From positions 18,811,641 through 18,875,640 of the forward strand of contig NC_058513.1 in NCBI RefSeq assembly GCF_020382885.2: a DNA stretch of 64,000 bases, written 5' to 3'. The DNA comes from Scatophagus argus (taxonomy: Eukaryota > Chordata > Actinopteri > Scatophagidae). Below the pieces are notes generated by a model that saw nothing but the letters and a program-made list of their open reading frames with translations, did not search any database and had not been told where the DNA came from. A program made the translations under genes and the position numbers. Below, in pieces: positions 34,592-47,903 of the stretch (its first letter is position 1; each line of letters begins with the position of its first letter).

Positions 34592-35417
34592 GAGCAGTGA
34601 TGAAGAATGTTGAGATGAATGTGGCTTTAGATTTAAGCCATTTTAGCTTTAAATCCCAGAGGGACCAGGGTTCTTGATTGGTTCATGTTCGATCTATGTG
34701 CAGCCTTCATCACAAACCAGTTTGTGATTCACAGATTCTCAATCAGTTTTCACTGTTTGGCACATCACAGATATGTTTTCAGTTGTAACTTTCTGTTGTA
34801 AGTCCTTGTATCAGTCGAGTCAAAATGATTTGCTGGTGAGGTTTACACGTTTGAAACTTGACCTCTACTGAAAACTGAAACTGGATTGTGCATCTCACAG
34901 CGCACTACATTTTGTAAGAAGTACTTTTTTAATAATTATAAGAACATAAGAGATAATTGTGCCAATGTGATAACAACCAGTGATGTGAAGGCTGGTAGTA
35001 AGTCTGTCAATGATCCTGAGGTTTTGATTTTTGCTTATTTTGCTTCTTATTGATAAGGAATTCTATTACCAGGATGACCTTTATAGATCACTCCAAGATA
35101 TCTGCTGCTGAGAATTGCTACTTCAGACCAGTGAAGGCTCAGATCACTCAGATCAGATCAGTTCTACTAAATCTGGCAGCCCTTTCTGAATTCAGAAAAG
35201 CTAATAAACATACTGTTAAAAATCGTGTACAGGCTTAACATATGTTACTTTCCTCTGTGATATTATATGATACAGTGAAGAGAGAAAGTCACTTTATGTC
35301 CTGGATTTATGATTTACAAGTTCCAGAAAGGATTGAGCTTTAAACCTTTGTGACACTCAACTTTGAAATCAACAGGAAATAAGGACGTAGCACACAGTGG
35401 TAAGCTGAGGTCTCCAC

Positions 35418-35423
35418 TTTATT
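35418..35423 (-). terminator. Polyadenylation signal of gene G
   Basis: AATAAA on the minus strand in GAATATTCAATAAAGTGG, the same context as genes B and H. Confidence 0.6.
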
Positions 35424-36059
35424 GAATATTCTGCTCAAGAGAACAGTGAACATATCCAACAGGTGTTTCAGTGTCAGTAAGCATCAGCAGTGTGTTTAAA
35501 ATTCTGACAAAATGCTGTGAGCAGTGGTTTAAATTAATAAACTGATGCCAGATTTAAGGTACACACCTGAGAAAAACTGAAAGATTCCTCTTGTCATTTA
35601 AGAAGATACACAAAGCACAAAGAAGAAAAGGAGCAAACATTCAAATTTCATCAATATGCACTTAAGGTAATCTTATGCCTGGCTTGATAAATTCAACCCA
35701 ACCAGCTAAACTATGACTTTTTATTTCAGCATACTGATGTGATTGATTGAAGCTAATCATCAATAGGATAGAAAATTACCATAAAAAATAGCTGAGAGAA
35801 ATTCAAACTGACGGTGAAGTTGTGAAGCAAAAGTCAGTTTGGGAAAAAGGCTTAAAACTCAAACATAATGACATGTATAGTCACTTTATGACACCATTAA
35901 TTATCCTATCATTCCCTCTGGATTTGAATGCATTTTTACTAATTAGTAAGTGGTACATGTTGAGGCTAAAATGGGGTGTTAAGTTTTTCTGTAAACTTTA
36001 AATGTAAGTAAATTAACCTATTAGCAGACCAAGGATCTAACAAATCCTTGTCATTGTTC

Positions 36060-39000
36060 TTATGCAAATGAACAAAAGTATGCATAGTTGTTGTCGTGTG
36101 CAGCCCACAGGCCTGGGTAAACAGGCTCAGTGAATGTGGCGCTGTAGGTGTGGAGGTGACTCAGTCTGTTAGAGGTGACTTTGTAGAAGGACATAGTGCC
36201 ATCAGGGCAGTCCAGGAACACCCCAACTCTATTGAGGCCTCCAGAGGGAATAGGTAATTTTATTTCCTTATCATTATGAAAGGTCTTAAGTGTGTTTGTA
36301 TCAGATCTTTTGCCAAAAACCCACGATATATCATTATTTCCAAGTTCGGCCCCTTTACCTTTTCCTTTTCTATCAACTCCCTTGTACCCTAACAATACAT
36401 ACACAGAATCATTAGAAGTATTGCTCCACTCCACCTCCCAGTAATGGCGCCCAGTTAACCCCTCTTTGCACAACACTTGAGGAAGTTCATTAAACCTCTC
36501 TGGGACATCAGGATACGACTGCCAGTTTCCAAAGGATATCTTTTTGTTTTCTTGAGACAGAATGAGTTTGTTGTATGCAGTGTCTGGATCCAGGGTGAGA
36601 TCAGTGGCATCTGATGGAGAGAGAAAACAAAATGTGCTATTAATCATTGTGATGGTCAAACAGGTTTCTGGAGGAGAGGAAATTATACAGGATAGTTTTT
36701 ACTCAAAGCATTTCAATTACTTACACCACATCAAATCTTTACTGTCAGTGATGCTCTTCACAGGAGGAAGGTCGGGGTTTGAAAAGTCATCAGTGACCAG
36801 GATGCCATTTCTGTAATGGTAGATGGTTGCTCCTTTGTGTTTGTTGTTATCAATGGCTCCTATCAGGAAAAGAAATCGGCTGCTGCTCTTCAGTGCTTTG
36901 GCAAGACTGCCAACTCGTTCTGCTTCTTCTCTCGTTTTGGTTATTGCTTCACCTGAGTAGTACCACAGGTCTTCACTGGTACTCTCTGCTTCACGTGACT
37001 CCAAGAAGGCTGCCATCACATCAAGACCAGGGTCAGGAGTCTCCAGGGAAGTGAAAACAAAGCACAGGGCCTCCTCTACACCTGGAGCAAGAACCTCTCT
37101 GTCCAGCTCTGACTGACTTCGGACAATCTTCATTCCATCCATGGTATCTACACAGGACTTGATGATGTTGATTTCTCTCTCTTCCTGATCCAGCCACTTG
37201 TCTAGATTTTTATAGCTGAATGGTGACTTCTGTCTGTCTTCAAGGAGTTGGTTTACCGAGCTCTCATCTTCTTTACCTTCACGGATGAGGGGGAATTTCT
37301 CTGCCATGGTCCGCTTGAGGTTGGACTCATAGTAATCACACAACTGTTGGAATCTGGTTAACTCAGCTTGAATCTGTGGAAAATTCTGCACCATTTTGTC
37401 ATCCAGAGAATCATTGCACCTCATTCTGATTTCTCTTAATTCCTGCAGAGCATCCTGTGCCTTCCTCACCAGTCCAACGCTGATCCCACTCACCAGCTCA
37501 GCAGTTTTAGAGTGAAAAAAGTTCAGTGGCATCAGCCAGACCTCCAGTGGAACACTGTTGTCTCCATTCCCTCCCAGTAGCTTTGGAAGTTCTACGTAGG
37601 TCTTCACTGCATCTGTAAATGTTGCAGGGTTGCTTTCAAGAATGAAATCTCCATAGAATTTGCAGGAGAATTTGTTGGTCAGATCTTTTTCTTCTTCTGT
37701 CAGCTTGATGTCAACTCTGCCCTCAATACTAAATGAGGGGATCTTCCTTATCACAGCTTCCATGCTGCCCTGGATGTCCTGAACGCTGCTGTCTTCTAAC
37801 TTCTCACTGTCAAACACAAAGAAAGCATTTGCCCCATACAGGATGCCTGTGACTACATGAGTTGCCAAACCCTTCTCAATAATACCTGTCTGCTGGGTGT
37901 TCATTTCTTTAAGGTCAATCACTGACAACTCCTTGAAGTTGGTGGTAGCTTTGTACTGACACGTCACTCTGCTCTGATTTTTGAACTGTTTCTTATCATT
38001 CAGATACTTGGCAGATCCTCCAACTTCAACCAGTCCACTCAGGAAACTGGCCTTGAGAGAAGCATCAACTTTCAGCATGGAAGACTTGGATTCAATGGTG
38101 TCAGATGCAGTAATTTCAAATTCACTGAAGGGCTTACTGGTTTCAGTTATTTTTGCTTGTAGAGTTTCATCATCCCACAGTCTCAAACCTATAGAAAATG
38201 GAAAAACACCAAATAGCAGAAAAATATTTTTGTTAACATAACATTACAAAGGACCTAATCATAATCCTTTATGTTTGTGCATGTTGCAGGTTCTTAATTT
38301 TTCAGCAACTAATACATTTGCTTGTTTGTTTGATTCATCCCTTGACATCACCTGATGTCCTTGTTCTTTATTTTCTCTCAGGTTCTCATGGATCGTGGAT
38401 GGACCTTCTGCTGCAGTCCTGCTCGAAAGTTACTGTGATTACTACTGTTCAGTCATAATCTTCAATCTTTCCTTATTGAAAAAATAATCTTGTTTTTAGT
38501 ACCATTACTACTCTGCTGTAGCTACTACCATTATTATTGTTACTAATATTGCTATCATAATCACCATAGTACCTTCTGTATACTTCATTGTCATTATCAT
38601 TATCTACAATTCCAGTACTTCTGGTATTATTACTGCTGCTATGCATCTCTGCTTGTGTGCTCCTTCTCTCACGCCCCACCCCCTCTCCCTCTCTCTTTGT
38701 CTGTCTATCTTTCTCTCTCTCTCTCTCTCTCGTCAAGGCAGATGTCCGCCCACCTAGACCCGGGGTCTGCTCCGAGGTTTCTGCCTTCTAAAAGGCAGTT
38801 TTTTCTCGCCACTGTGGCCAAGTGCTTGGTCAAGGGGGAATGTTGGGCTCTCTCTATTTACAATTTAATGAAAGAGTTTCTTCTCAACCTGCTCTAATTG
38901 GAAAGTGTCATGAGATAACTTTTGTTGTGAATATATAAATAAACTGAATTGAATTGAAAGGAACTGAACTTGATGGTTTTTAGTATCTTGCTGGTTTACT

Positions 39001-39623
39001 GTAGTTTTTTATTTTTATACCTCAGTTTCCTGTGAAATATTCATCCCCTTTAAACTGACTGAACTAATTCAGCACAGGTCCAACCAATTGGTGCTGGTAG
39101 TTTCAGAATGATTGAAATTGAGATTACCCGACTACAGTGAATGTCTCTCCAGTGACTGTAGTATAAAGACACATGTTTCTGGAGGGTCCAGTCACTGGTT
39201 ATTCAGTATTCCTCGCTATAATTATGGCAGCATCGTGCTGTAGGGATGCAGCAAGCTTGGGCAAGGCTTGTAAAGGTAGAGGGTACAATGAATGCAGCGA
39301 AATCTATGAAAATCCTGGAGGACAATATGATTCAATTCAATATTTTTATTCAGTCTGCAAGAGAACCATGAGAGAATTTATTTTCCAGCAAGACAAAGAC
39401 CTGAAGCATACAGGTCTAGGTATGCTAGGTGGAGGGGCCAAGTCAAAGCCCAGACCTCAATCCAATAGAGGATTTCTGGCTGGCTGGACTTGAAAAGGCT
39501 GTTTAGTTTTGTTAAATTTAAATCATGCTTACCTGGGAGAAGCTCATTTTTCCGAGCATCATAGAGCATTCCTAGGGTGAAAGGTTGACCCAGGGCAACA
39601 ACCTTCATGTTATCAGAGGCCAT
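36060..39623 (-). CDS. Gene G: stonustoxin-like protein (SNTX family), 701 residues
   Basis: Minus-strand coding exons 39623-39533, 38188-36725 and 36610-36060 join to 2106 bp with GT-AG introns. The plan is the same as gene B. In exon 3 it carries the B-type variants (SGLVEVGG, MNTQQTGIIEKG, NFFHSKTAE, EAITKTREEAE), although by position it corresponds to gene A. Its B30.2 exon and 3' flank instead match gene H. It stands head to head with H around the spacer 40818-42508. Domain order: MACPF/CDC-like, FAT-like, thioredoxin-like, PRY-SPRY (YWEVEW, GTMSFY). No stop or frameshift. Confidence 0.93.
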
Positions 39624-39890
39624 TTCTCCAACCTGTAAGTGACCACACAGACTTCAGTGCTTCATTTACACTGTCGTCCCGAACACTGGGAATCAAGTTT
39701 CCTCAACAGGAAGGATGATAAAAACAAAAACCAGGAAGGCTGACAGTTCACTGTACTTACACATGCAGTATTTTCCTCTATAGAGATTAGTCTGACAGTG
39801 ATGGCTTTACACAAATTGGAGTTCAGTGAAAGTCTAAACATAAATGCATTTTTGTCATCCTCCATTTCTGTCCACCCACTTTGTCCTCAC

Positions 39891-39980
39891 CTGGTGAAGG
39901 TGTGAGCTGATGAGCTGAGTTGTGTGCAAGTCTTCTTCTCCTTCTTCTTCTTCTTGGCTTCCAGCTGGAGCTGCCAGTGT
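39891..39980 (-). other. Gene G non-coding exon 1
   Basis: Ends at 39891 before GTGAGG. It shares the GACTTGCAC variant and the shorter AAG tract with gene H, against GACTCGCAC in A and B. The 5' edge is estimated. Confidence 0.6.
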
Positions 39981-40003
39981 GATGATCCCTGATGCTGTGA
40001 GAG

Positions 40004-40011
40004 TATTTATA
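40004..40011 (-). promoter_or_regulatory. TATA box of gene G
   Basis: TATAAATA on the minus strand in the conserved CAGGATATAAATACTC block. Confidence 0.75.
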
Positions 40012-40817
40012 TCCTGTCAGACACTCTCTTCCACTGTCTCCTCCCTTCAAAACACCTTTAGTTATGAAACTACTATTTGGCCCCAACTTGCCTGTTTGCC
40101 CTAAATGCTTCATGTATGTTGAAAATCATACTGGTTACATCACACAGCAGAAATGAAGAAGCTTTATTAGAACAACTTTCCCATCATCTCAACATTTTGT
40201 GGTAAAGGTCTGAACATGTTCCAGTGTTCTGATTATATATGAGATATAAGGTTTGACAGAAAGAACATGAATCAGGCCATGGAGTTTAAAATGAACCAAA
40301 GTAGTTGTCATTACGTAAACCCACTATTACAACTATAACATGATATAAGGAATACGCATGACATGAAAGAGGGAACGCAGTGGAGACAGAAGGGTCAGAT
40401 ACACATTCAAAATGTATTAACATTTTCAGGATTGAAACAAGAAATATACAGGATTGCACATAACATAAGCTTTAAGAGTACTGCCAAGTAGTCAGCATCT
40501 TCAACCAATTGTCTGTGCTTTGTCAAGAAAATGTGGATTATGGGAATATAGTGAGCAAAAAATGGTTTGCAGAAGAACAAAGCCAAACTTCTTGACAAGG
40601 AAGGAGGCAAAAAGTGACTGCGCAAAGTAAACTACTATCGCCAGTCTCCACATGTGTTGATTTTTATAACATTTAAAGTCCTCAAACCCTCAGACAGAGT
40701 TGTGATTCACACTACCAAGGAACAGTGTCCATCATGTCAGCCTAGAGGGTTCAGGAGAGCAGAAGAAAAAGCCGCCTCAAGCCGTGAAAAAAGAGTCCAC
40801 ACAATAAGAAGAAATTG

Positions 40818-42508
40818 CACTGAAGCCCGAAGCGAAAATTTCCAGGGGGCCGTTCTGACCACTGTTCATCACCAATATGTTATAATGTATAACATTTTGG
40901 TGAAAACAGCCCTCGGGCCCCAAGTCTCGGGGGCGGCTAGCCTAGCGGCTCAGGGCCCCAAGCAGTTGCCTGCCTTGCCTGTTTATAAGCTGCGCCCCTG
41001 GACATAGTGTATTCTTGATGAGTACTGCCAACTAGGTGTCAAGTAAATCCTCTTAATGGGAATATAGCCAACAAAATGTGATTTCCACAAGAGCAAAAAC
41101 AAACTTAAAAAAGTTCAAAAAGTTCATGAACAAACATCCAACATCCCACAAGAGCTACAGTTTTGGAGATGACCCAGTTGTCTGGCCATCACAACTTGGC
41201 TCTTGTCAAAGTCGCTCAAATCCTTACACTTGCCCATTTTCTCTGCTTCCACGTCAGCTTCCAGGACAAAATGTTCACTTAACATTTCCCAACCACTGCC
41301 AGGAGCCACTGTAATGGCAAACTCAGTGTTGTTCATAATGGATGAACATAATGTTCTCCATTGCTGTGTAATCCTGTACGTTTCCTGTCTCAATATCTGA
41401 AAATGTTATGTTATGTTATGTGTTCTTTATATCATGTTATAGTTGTAAAAGTGATTTTATGCAATGACAACTACTTGATCTGAGTCATGTTCCATATGTC
41501 AAACCTGTGTCATATCGTAGGTGCAAAACCTGTTTCTGGTTTCAGAGTGCTGGAACATGTTTAAACCTTTCTCACAAAAATGCTGAGAAGATGGGAAAGT
41601 TTTTCTAATTAAAAATGATTGATGGCAGAAAAAAAAAATGACATAAATTTTTTCCTGACAAGAACAAAATGTGCTTTTAAAAACGCTGCACAAAAAAAGA
41701 AACACGGCTGAATTGAACAAGTTTGTCAACAGAACTTCAATACAACCAGCTCAGTAAATAATTTTTACAAGACAAAAGAGTTTTTATTTCATCGGATGGA
41801 GAGACCAGATGAGAGACTCTTGACGTTGTGTACATTTTTCAGGAGATTTGACAGACAGGCATCTGTGTATTTAACAAAAAGAACTTTAAACAGGACTGCG
41901 GGTTTAATGATTATTATAATTATATCTAAATGTTATTCTGTTTTCATTTCTTGAATTGAACAGAATTAACATGATGCAAGTAGTCAAATGGTGAATAATT
42001 GTAGAGAGGGTTAAAACAATGACTCCTAATCCTGCAAGTTATCCAGAAAGGTGTGTCTCTGAGCGATGACACTTTTGTACAAATCATCCTTTTACAGGGG
42101 TTTCATGTACTCCCTAATAAGACTACATGTATGATTGAAGACTCTAAGCTTTCAAATACAGTTTGCCTGTACTAACGGACCCATCGCTGTCTTTGTGATC
42201 TTTAATGATATGTTTTTTAATTGCCACTGGACGCTGTGTCCATGAAATCTCTGACTGTGCGGAAGTGAACAGGGTAAAAGTAAAGAATGTTTAAAATAAG
42301 AAAGCCTATTTGAACAACAAAAGAATTCAGATTCAGATACAGGTGGAGCTGACAAACCTTAAAACAGTGTTCTTCTTTCAGTCAGTCTGGCTCGGTTTGT
42401 GGGATGTGACTACAACAACGAGCAGGACAGGCAGACCATAGATGGATGTTCTGGGAGACTCCAGGCAGTGATAACCAAAAGAAGATCGAACAGCAAACAG
42501 CAACAGAT
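40818..42508. other. Spacer of inverted repeat 2 (inverted relative to unit 1)
   Basis: Same content as 4420-5968 but reversed: the GGGGCCC-rich element end is next to gene G here (40830-41000) and next to gene B in unit 1; the segment near 42360-42508 is next to gene H here and next to gene A in unit 1. No exon was seen. Confidence 0.8.
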
Positions 42509-43312
42509 ATTTCTTCTTATTGTGTGGACTCTTTTTTTCACGGCTTGAGGCGGCTTTTTCTTCTGCTCTTCTGAACCCTCTAGTCTGACATGATGGACAC
42601 TGTTCCTTGGTAGTGTGAATCACAACTCTGTCTGAGGGTTTGAGGACTTTAAATGTTATAAAAATCAACACATGTGGAGACTGGCGATAGTAGTTTACTT
42701 TGCGCAGTCACTTTTTGCCTCCTTCCTTGTCAAGAAGTTTGGCTTTGTTCTTCTGCAAACCATTTTTTGCTCACTATATTCCCATAATCACATTTTCTTG
42801 ACAAAGCACAGACAATTGGTTGAAGATGCTGACTACTTGGCAGTACTCTTAAAGCTTATGTTATGTGCAATCCTGTATATTTCTTGTTTCAATCCTGAAA
42901 ATGTTAATACATTTTGAATGTGTATCTGACCCTTCTGTCTCCACTGCGTTCCCTCTTTCATGTCATGCGTATTCCTTATATCATGTTATAGTTGTAATAG
43001 TGGGTTTACGTAATGACAACTACTTTGGTTCATTTTAAACTCCATGGCCTGATTCATGTTCTTTCTGTCAAACCTTATATCTCATATATAATCAGAACAC
43101 TGGAACATGTTCAGACCTTTACCACAAAATGTTGAGATGATGGGAAAGTTGTTCTAATAAAGCTTCTTCATTTCTGCTGTGTGATGTAACCAGTATGATT
43201 TTCAACATACATGAAGCATTTAGGGCAAACAGGCAAGTTGGGGCCAAATAGTAGTTTCATAACTAAAGGTGTTTTGAAGGGAGGAGACAGTGGAAGAGAG
43301 TGTCTGACAGGA

Positions 43313-43320
43313 TATAAATA
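43313..43320 (+). promoter_or_regulatory. TATA box of gene H
   Basis: TATAAATA in CTGACAGGATATAAATACTC, as in genes A, B and G. Confidence 0.75.
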
Positions 43321-43344
43321 CTCTCACAGCATCAGGGATCATCA

Positions 43345-43433
43345 CACTGGCAGCTCCAGCTGGAAGCCAAGAAGAAGAAGAAGGAGAAGAAGACTTGCAC
43401 ACAACTCAGCTCATCAGCTCACACCTTCACCAG
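43345..43433 (+). other. Gene H non-coding exon 1
   Basis: Ends in TTCACCAG before GTGAGG at 43434. The AAG tract at about 43369-43392 is shorter than in gene B. The 5' edge is estimated. Confidence 0.6.
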
Positions 43434-43700
43434 GTGAGGACAAAGTGGGTGGACAGAAATGGAGGATGACAAAAATGCATTTATGTTTAGACTTTCACTG
43501 AACTCCAATTTGTGTAAAGCCATCACTGTCAGACTAATCTCTATAGAGGAAAATACTGCATGTGTAAGTACAGTGAACTGTCGGCCTTCCTGGTTTTTGT
43601 TTTTATCATCCTTCCTGTTGAGGAAACTTGATTCCCAGTGTTCGGGACGACAGTGTAAATGAAGCACTGAAGTCTGTGTGGTCACTTACAGGTTGGAGAA

Positions 43701-46700
43701 ATGGCCTCTGATAACATGAAGGTTGTTGCCCTGGGTCAACCTTTCACCCTAGGAATGCTCTATGATGCTCGGAAAAATGAGCTTCTCCCAGGTAAGCCTT
43801 GACTTAAACTTAATAAAACTAAACAGGCTTTTCAAGTCCAGCCAGCCAGAAATCCTCTATTGGATTGAGGTCTGGGCTTTGACTTGGCCCCTCCACCTAG
43901 CATACCTAGACCTGTATGCTTCAGGTCTTTGTCTTGCTGGAAAATAAATTCTCTCATGGTTCTCTTGCAGACTGAATAAAAATATTGAATTGAATCATAT
44001 TGTCCTCCAGGATTTTCATAGATTTCGCTGCATTCATTGTACCCTCTACCTTTACAAGCCTTGCCCAAGCTTGCTGCATCCCTACAGCACGATGCTGCCA
44101 TAATTATAGCGAGGAATACTGAATAACCAGTGACTGGACCCTCCAGAAACATGTGTCTTTATACTACAGTCACTGGAGAGACATTCACTGTAGTCGGGTA
44201 ATCTCAATTTCAATCATTCTGAAACTACCAGCACCAATTGGTTGGACCTGTGCTGAATTAGTTCAGTCAGTTTAAAGGGGATGAATATTTCACAGGAAAC
44301 TGAGGTATAAAAATAAAAAACTACAGTAAACCAGCAAGATTCTAAAAACCATCAAGTTCAGTTCCTTTCAATTCAATTCAGTTTATTTATATATTCACAA
44401 CAAAAGTTATCTCATGACACTTTCCAATTAGAGCAGGTTGAGAAGAAACTCTTTCATTAAATTGTAAATAGAGAGAGCCCAACATTCCCCCTTGACCAAG
44501 CACTTGGCCACAGTGGCGAGAAAAAACTGCCTTTTAGAAGGCAGAAACCTCGGAGCAGACCCCGGGTCTAGGTGGGCGGCGGAGAGAGAGAGAGAAAAAG
44601 ATAGGCAGACAAAGAGAGAGGGAAAGGGGGTGGGGCGTGAGAGAAGGAGCACACAAGCAGAGATGCATAGCAGCAGTAATAATACCAGAAGTACTGGAAT
44701 TGTAGATAATGATAATGACAATGAAGTATACAGAAGGTACTATGGTGATTATGATAGCAATATTAGTAACAATAATAATGGTAGTAGCTACAGCAGAGTA
44801 GTAATGGTACTAAAAACAAGATTATTTTTTCAATAAGGAAAGATTGAAGATTATGACTGAACAGTAGTAATCACAGTAACTTTCGAGCAGGACTGCAGCA
44901 GAAGGTCCATCCACGATCCATGAGAACCTGAGAGAAAATAAAGAACAAGGACATCAGGTGATGTCAAGGGATGAATCAAACAAACAAGCAAATGTATTAG
45001 TTGCTGAAAAATTAAGAACCTGCAACATGCACAAACATAAAGGATTATGATTAGGTCCTTTGTAATGTTATGTTAACAAAAATATTTTTCTGCTATTTGG
45101 TGTTTTTCCATTTTCTATAGGTTTGAGACTGTGGGATGATGAAACTCTACAAGCAAAAATAACTGAAACCAGTAAGCCCTTCAGTGAATTTGAAATTACT
45201 GCATCTGACACCATTGAATCCAGGTCTTCCATGCTGAAAGTTGATGCTTCTCTCAAGGCCAGTTTCCTTGGGGGACTGATTCAAGTTGGAGGATCTGCCA
45301 AGTATCTGAATGATAAGAAACAGTTCAAAAATCAGAGCAGAGTGACGTGTCAGTACAAAGCTACCACCAACTTCAAGGAGTTGTCAGTGTTAGACCTTGA
45401 AAACCTGAACAACCAGCAGGTAGATGTTATTGAGAAGGGCTCAGCAACTCATGTAGTCACAGGCATCCTGTATGGGGCAAATGCTTTCTTTGTGTTTGAC
45501 AGTGAAAAGGTAGATGCCAGCAGCGTTCAGGACATCCAGGGCAGCATGGAAGCTGTGATAAGGAAGATCCCCTCATTTAGTATTGAGGGCAGAGTTGACA
45601 TCAAGCTGACAGAAGAAGAAAAAGATCTGACCAACAAATTCTCCTGCAAATTCTATGGAGATTTCATTCTTGAAAGCAACCCTGCAACATTTACAGATGC
45701 AGTGAAGACCTACGTAGAACTTCCAAAGCTACTGGGAGGGAATGGAGACAACAGTGTTCCACTGGAGGTCTGGCTGATGCCACTGAACGTTTTTCACTCT
45801 AAAGCAGCTGGGCTGGTGAGTGGGATCAGCGTTGGACTGGTGAGGAAGGCACAGGATGCTCTGCAGGAATTAAGAGAAATCAGAATGAGGTGCAATGATT
45901 CTCTGGTTGACAAAGTGGTGCAGAATTTTCCACAGATTCAAGCTGAGTTAACCAGATTCCAACAGTTGTGTGATTACTATGAGTCCAACCTCAAGCGGAC
46001 CATGGCAGAGAAATTCCCCCTCATCCGTGAAGGTAAAGAAGATGAGAGCTCAGTAAACCAACTCCTCGACGACAGACAGAAGTCACCATTCAGCTATAAA
46101 AATCTAGACAAGTGGCTGGATCAGAAAGAGAGAGAAATCAACATCATCAAGTCCTGTGTAGATACCATGGATGGAATGAAGATTGTCCAAAGTCAGTCAG
46201 AGCTGGACAGAGAGGTTCTTGCTCCAGGTGTAGAAGAGGCCCTGTGCTTTGTTTTCACTTCCCTGGAGGTCAAGACCAGGGTCCCTGACCCTGGTCTTGA
46301 TGTGATGGATGCCTTCTTGGCGGCACATAAAGTTAAAAGCACCGGTGAAGACCTGTGGTACTACTCAGATGAAAGAATAACCAAAATGAGAGAAAAAGCA
46401 GAAATTGTTCGTGGTTTTGCCAAAGCACTGAAGGGCAGCAGCCGATTTCTTTTCCTGATAGGAGCCATTGATAACAACAAACACAAAGGAGCAACCATCT
46501 ACCATTACAGAAATGGCATCCTGGTCACTGATGACTTTTCAAACCCCGACCTTCCTCCTGTGAAGAGCATCACAGACAGTAAAGATTTGATTTGGTGTAA
46601 GTAATTGAAATGCTTTGAGTAAAAACTATCCTGTATAATTTCCTCTCCTCCAGAAACCTGTTTGACCATCACAACGATTGATAGCACATTTTGTTTTCTC

Positions 46701-47261
46701 TCTCCATCAGATGCCACTGATCTCACCCTGGATCCAGACACTGCATACAACAAACTCATTCTGTCTCAAGAAAACAAAAAGATATCCTATGGAAACTGGC
46801 AGTCGTATCCTGATGTCCCAGAGAGGTTTAATGAACTTCCTCAAGTGTTGTGCAAAGAGGGGTTAACTGGGCGCCATTACTGGGAGGTGGAGTGGAGCAA
46901 TACTTCTAATGATTCTGTGTATGTATTGTTAGGGTACAAGGGAGTTGATAGAAAAGGAAAAGGTAAAGGGGCCGAACTTGGAAATAATGATATATCGTGG
47001 GTTTTTGGCAAAAGATCTGATACAAACACACTTAAGACCTTTCATAATGATAAGGAAATAAAATTACCTATTCCCTCTGGAGGCCTCAATAGAGTTGGGG
47101 TGTTCCTGGACTGCCCTGGTGGCACTATGTCCTTCTACAAAGTCACCTCTAACAGACTGAGTCACCTCCACACCTACAGCGCCACATTCACTGAGCCTGT
47201 TTACCCAGGCCTGTGGGCTGCACGCGACAACAACTATGCATACTTTTGTTCATTTGCATAA
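43701..47261 (+). CDS. Gene H: stonustoxin-like protein (SNTX family), 705 residues
   Basis: Coding exons 43701-43791, 45121-46596 and 46711-47261 join to 2118 bp. Exon 3 is 12 bp longer than in the other copies: a four-residue insertion lies near residue 413 (46266-46285), directly before a patch that differs from all neighbours (AAHKVKSTG, DERITKMREKAEIVRGF). Elsewhere it shares A-type variants (GGLIQVGG, NVFHSKAAG). Domain order and PRY-SPRY motifs are as in gene B. The insertion sits in the thioredoxin-like part. GT-AG introns and phases are unchanged, so the frame is kept. Confidence 0.93.
44380..44660. repeat. Intron-2 repeat of gene H with shortened (GA)n
   Basis: Same L2-type tail as in gene B, but the segment before the GA run is missing about 15 bp (GTGGGCGGCGGAGAGAG) compared with GGGCGGACATCTGCC in gene B. 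It marks microsatellite-edge deletion. Confidence 0.6.
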
Positions 47262-47897
47262 GAACAATGACAAGGATTTGTTAGATCCTTGGTCTGCTAA
47301 TAGGTTAATGTACTTACATTTAAAGTTTACAGAAAAACTTAACACCCCATTTTAGCCTCAACATGTACCACTTACTAATTAGTAAAAATGCATTCAAATC
47401 CAGAGGGAATGATAGGATAATTAATGGTGTCATAAAGTGACTATACATGTCATTATGTTTGAGTTTTAAGCCTTTTTCCCAAACTGACTTTTGCTTCACA
47501 ACTTCACCGTCAGTTTGAATTTCTCTCAGCTATTTTTTATGGTAATTTTCTATCCTATTGATGATTAGCTTCAATCAATCACATCAGTATGCTGAAATAA
47601 AAAGTCATAGCTTAGCTGGTTGGGTTGAATTTATTAAGCCAGGCATAAGATTACCTTAAGTGCATATTGATGAAATTTGAATGTTTGCTCCTTTTCTTCT
47701 TTGTGCTTTGTGTATCTTCTTAAATGACAAGAGGAATCTTTCAGTTTTTCTCAGGTGTGTACCTTAAATCTGGCATCAGTTTATTAATTTAAACCACTGC
47801 TCACAGCATTTTGTCAGAATTTTAAACACACTGCTGATGTTTACTGACACTGAAACACCTGTTGGATATGTTCACTGTTCTCTTGAGCAGAATATTC

Positions 47898-47903
47898 AAT
47901 AAA
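47898..47903 (+). terminator. Polyadenylation signal of gene H
   Basis: AATAAA in ATATTCAATAAAGTGG followed by CTGTGTGCTACG. Confidence 0.6.

Larger units (their letters stand above)
34592..40817. repeat. Left arm of inverted repeat 2
   Basis: Pairs with 42509-48725 in reverse complement: landmark positions sum to about 83309 (exon 3 start 38188/45121, TATA 40011/43313). Homology starts at the stop codon and 3' UTR of a lost mini-gene and runs through gene G. Confidence 0.9.
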
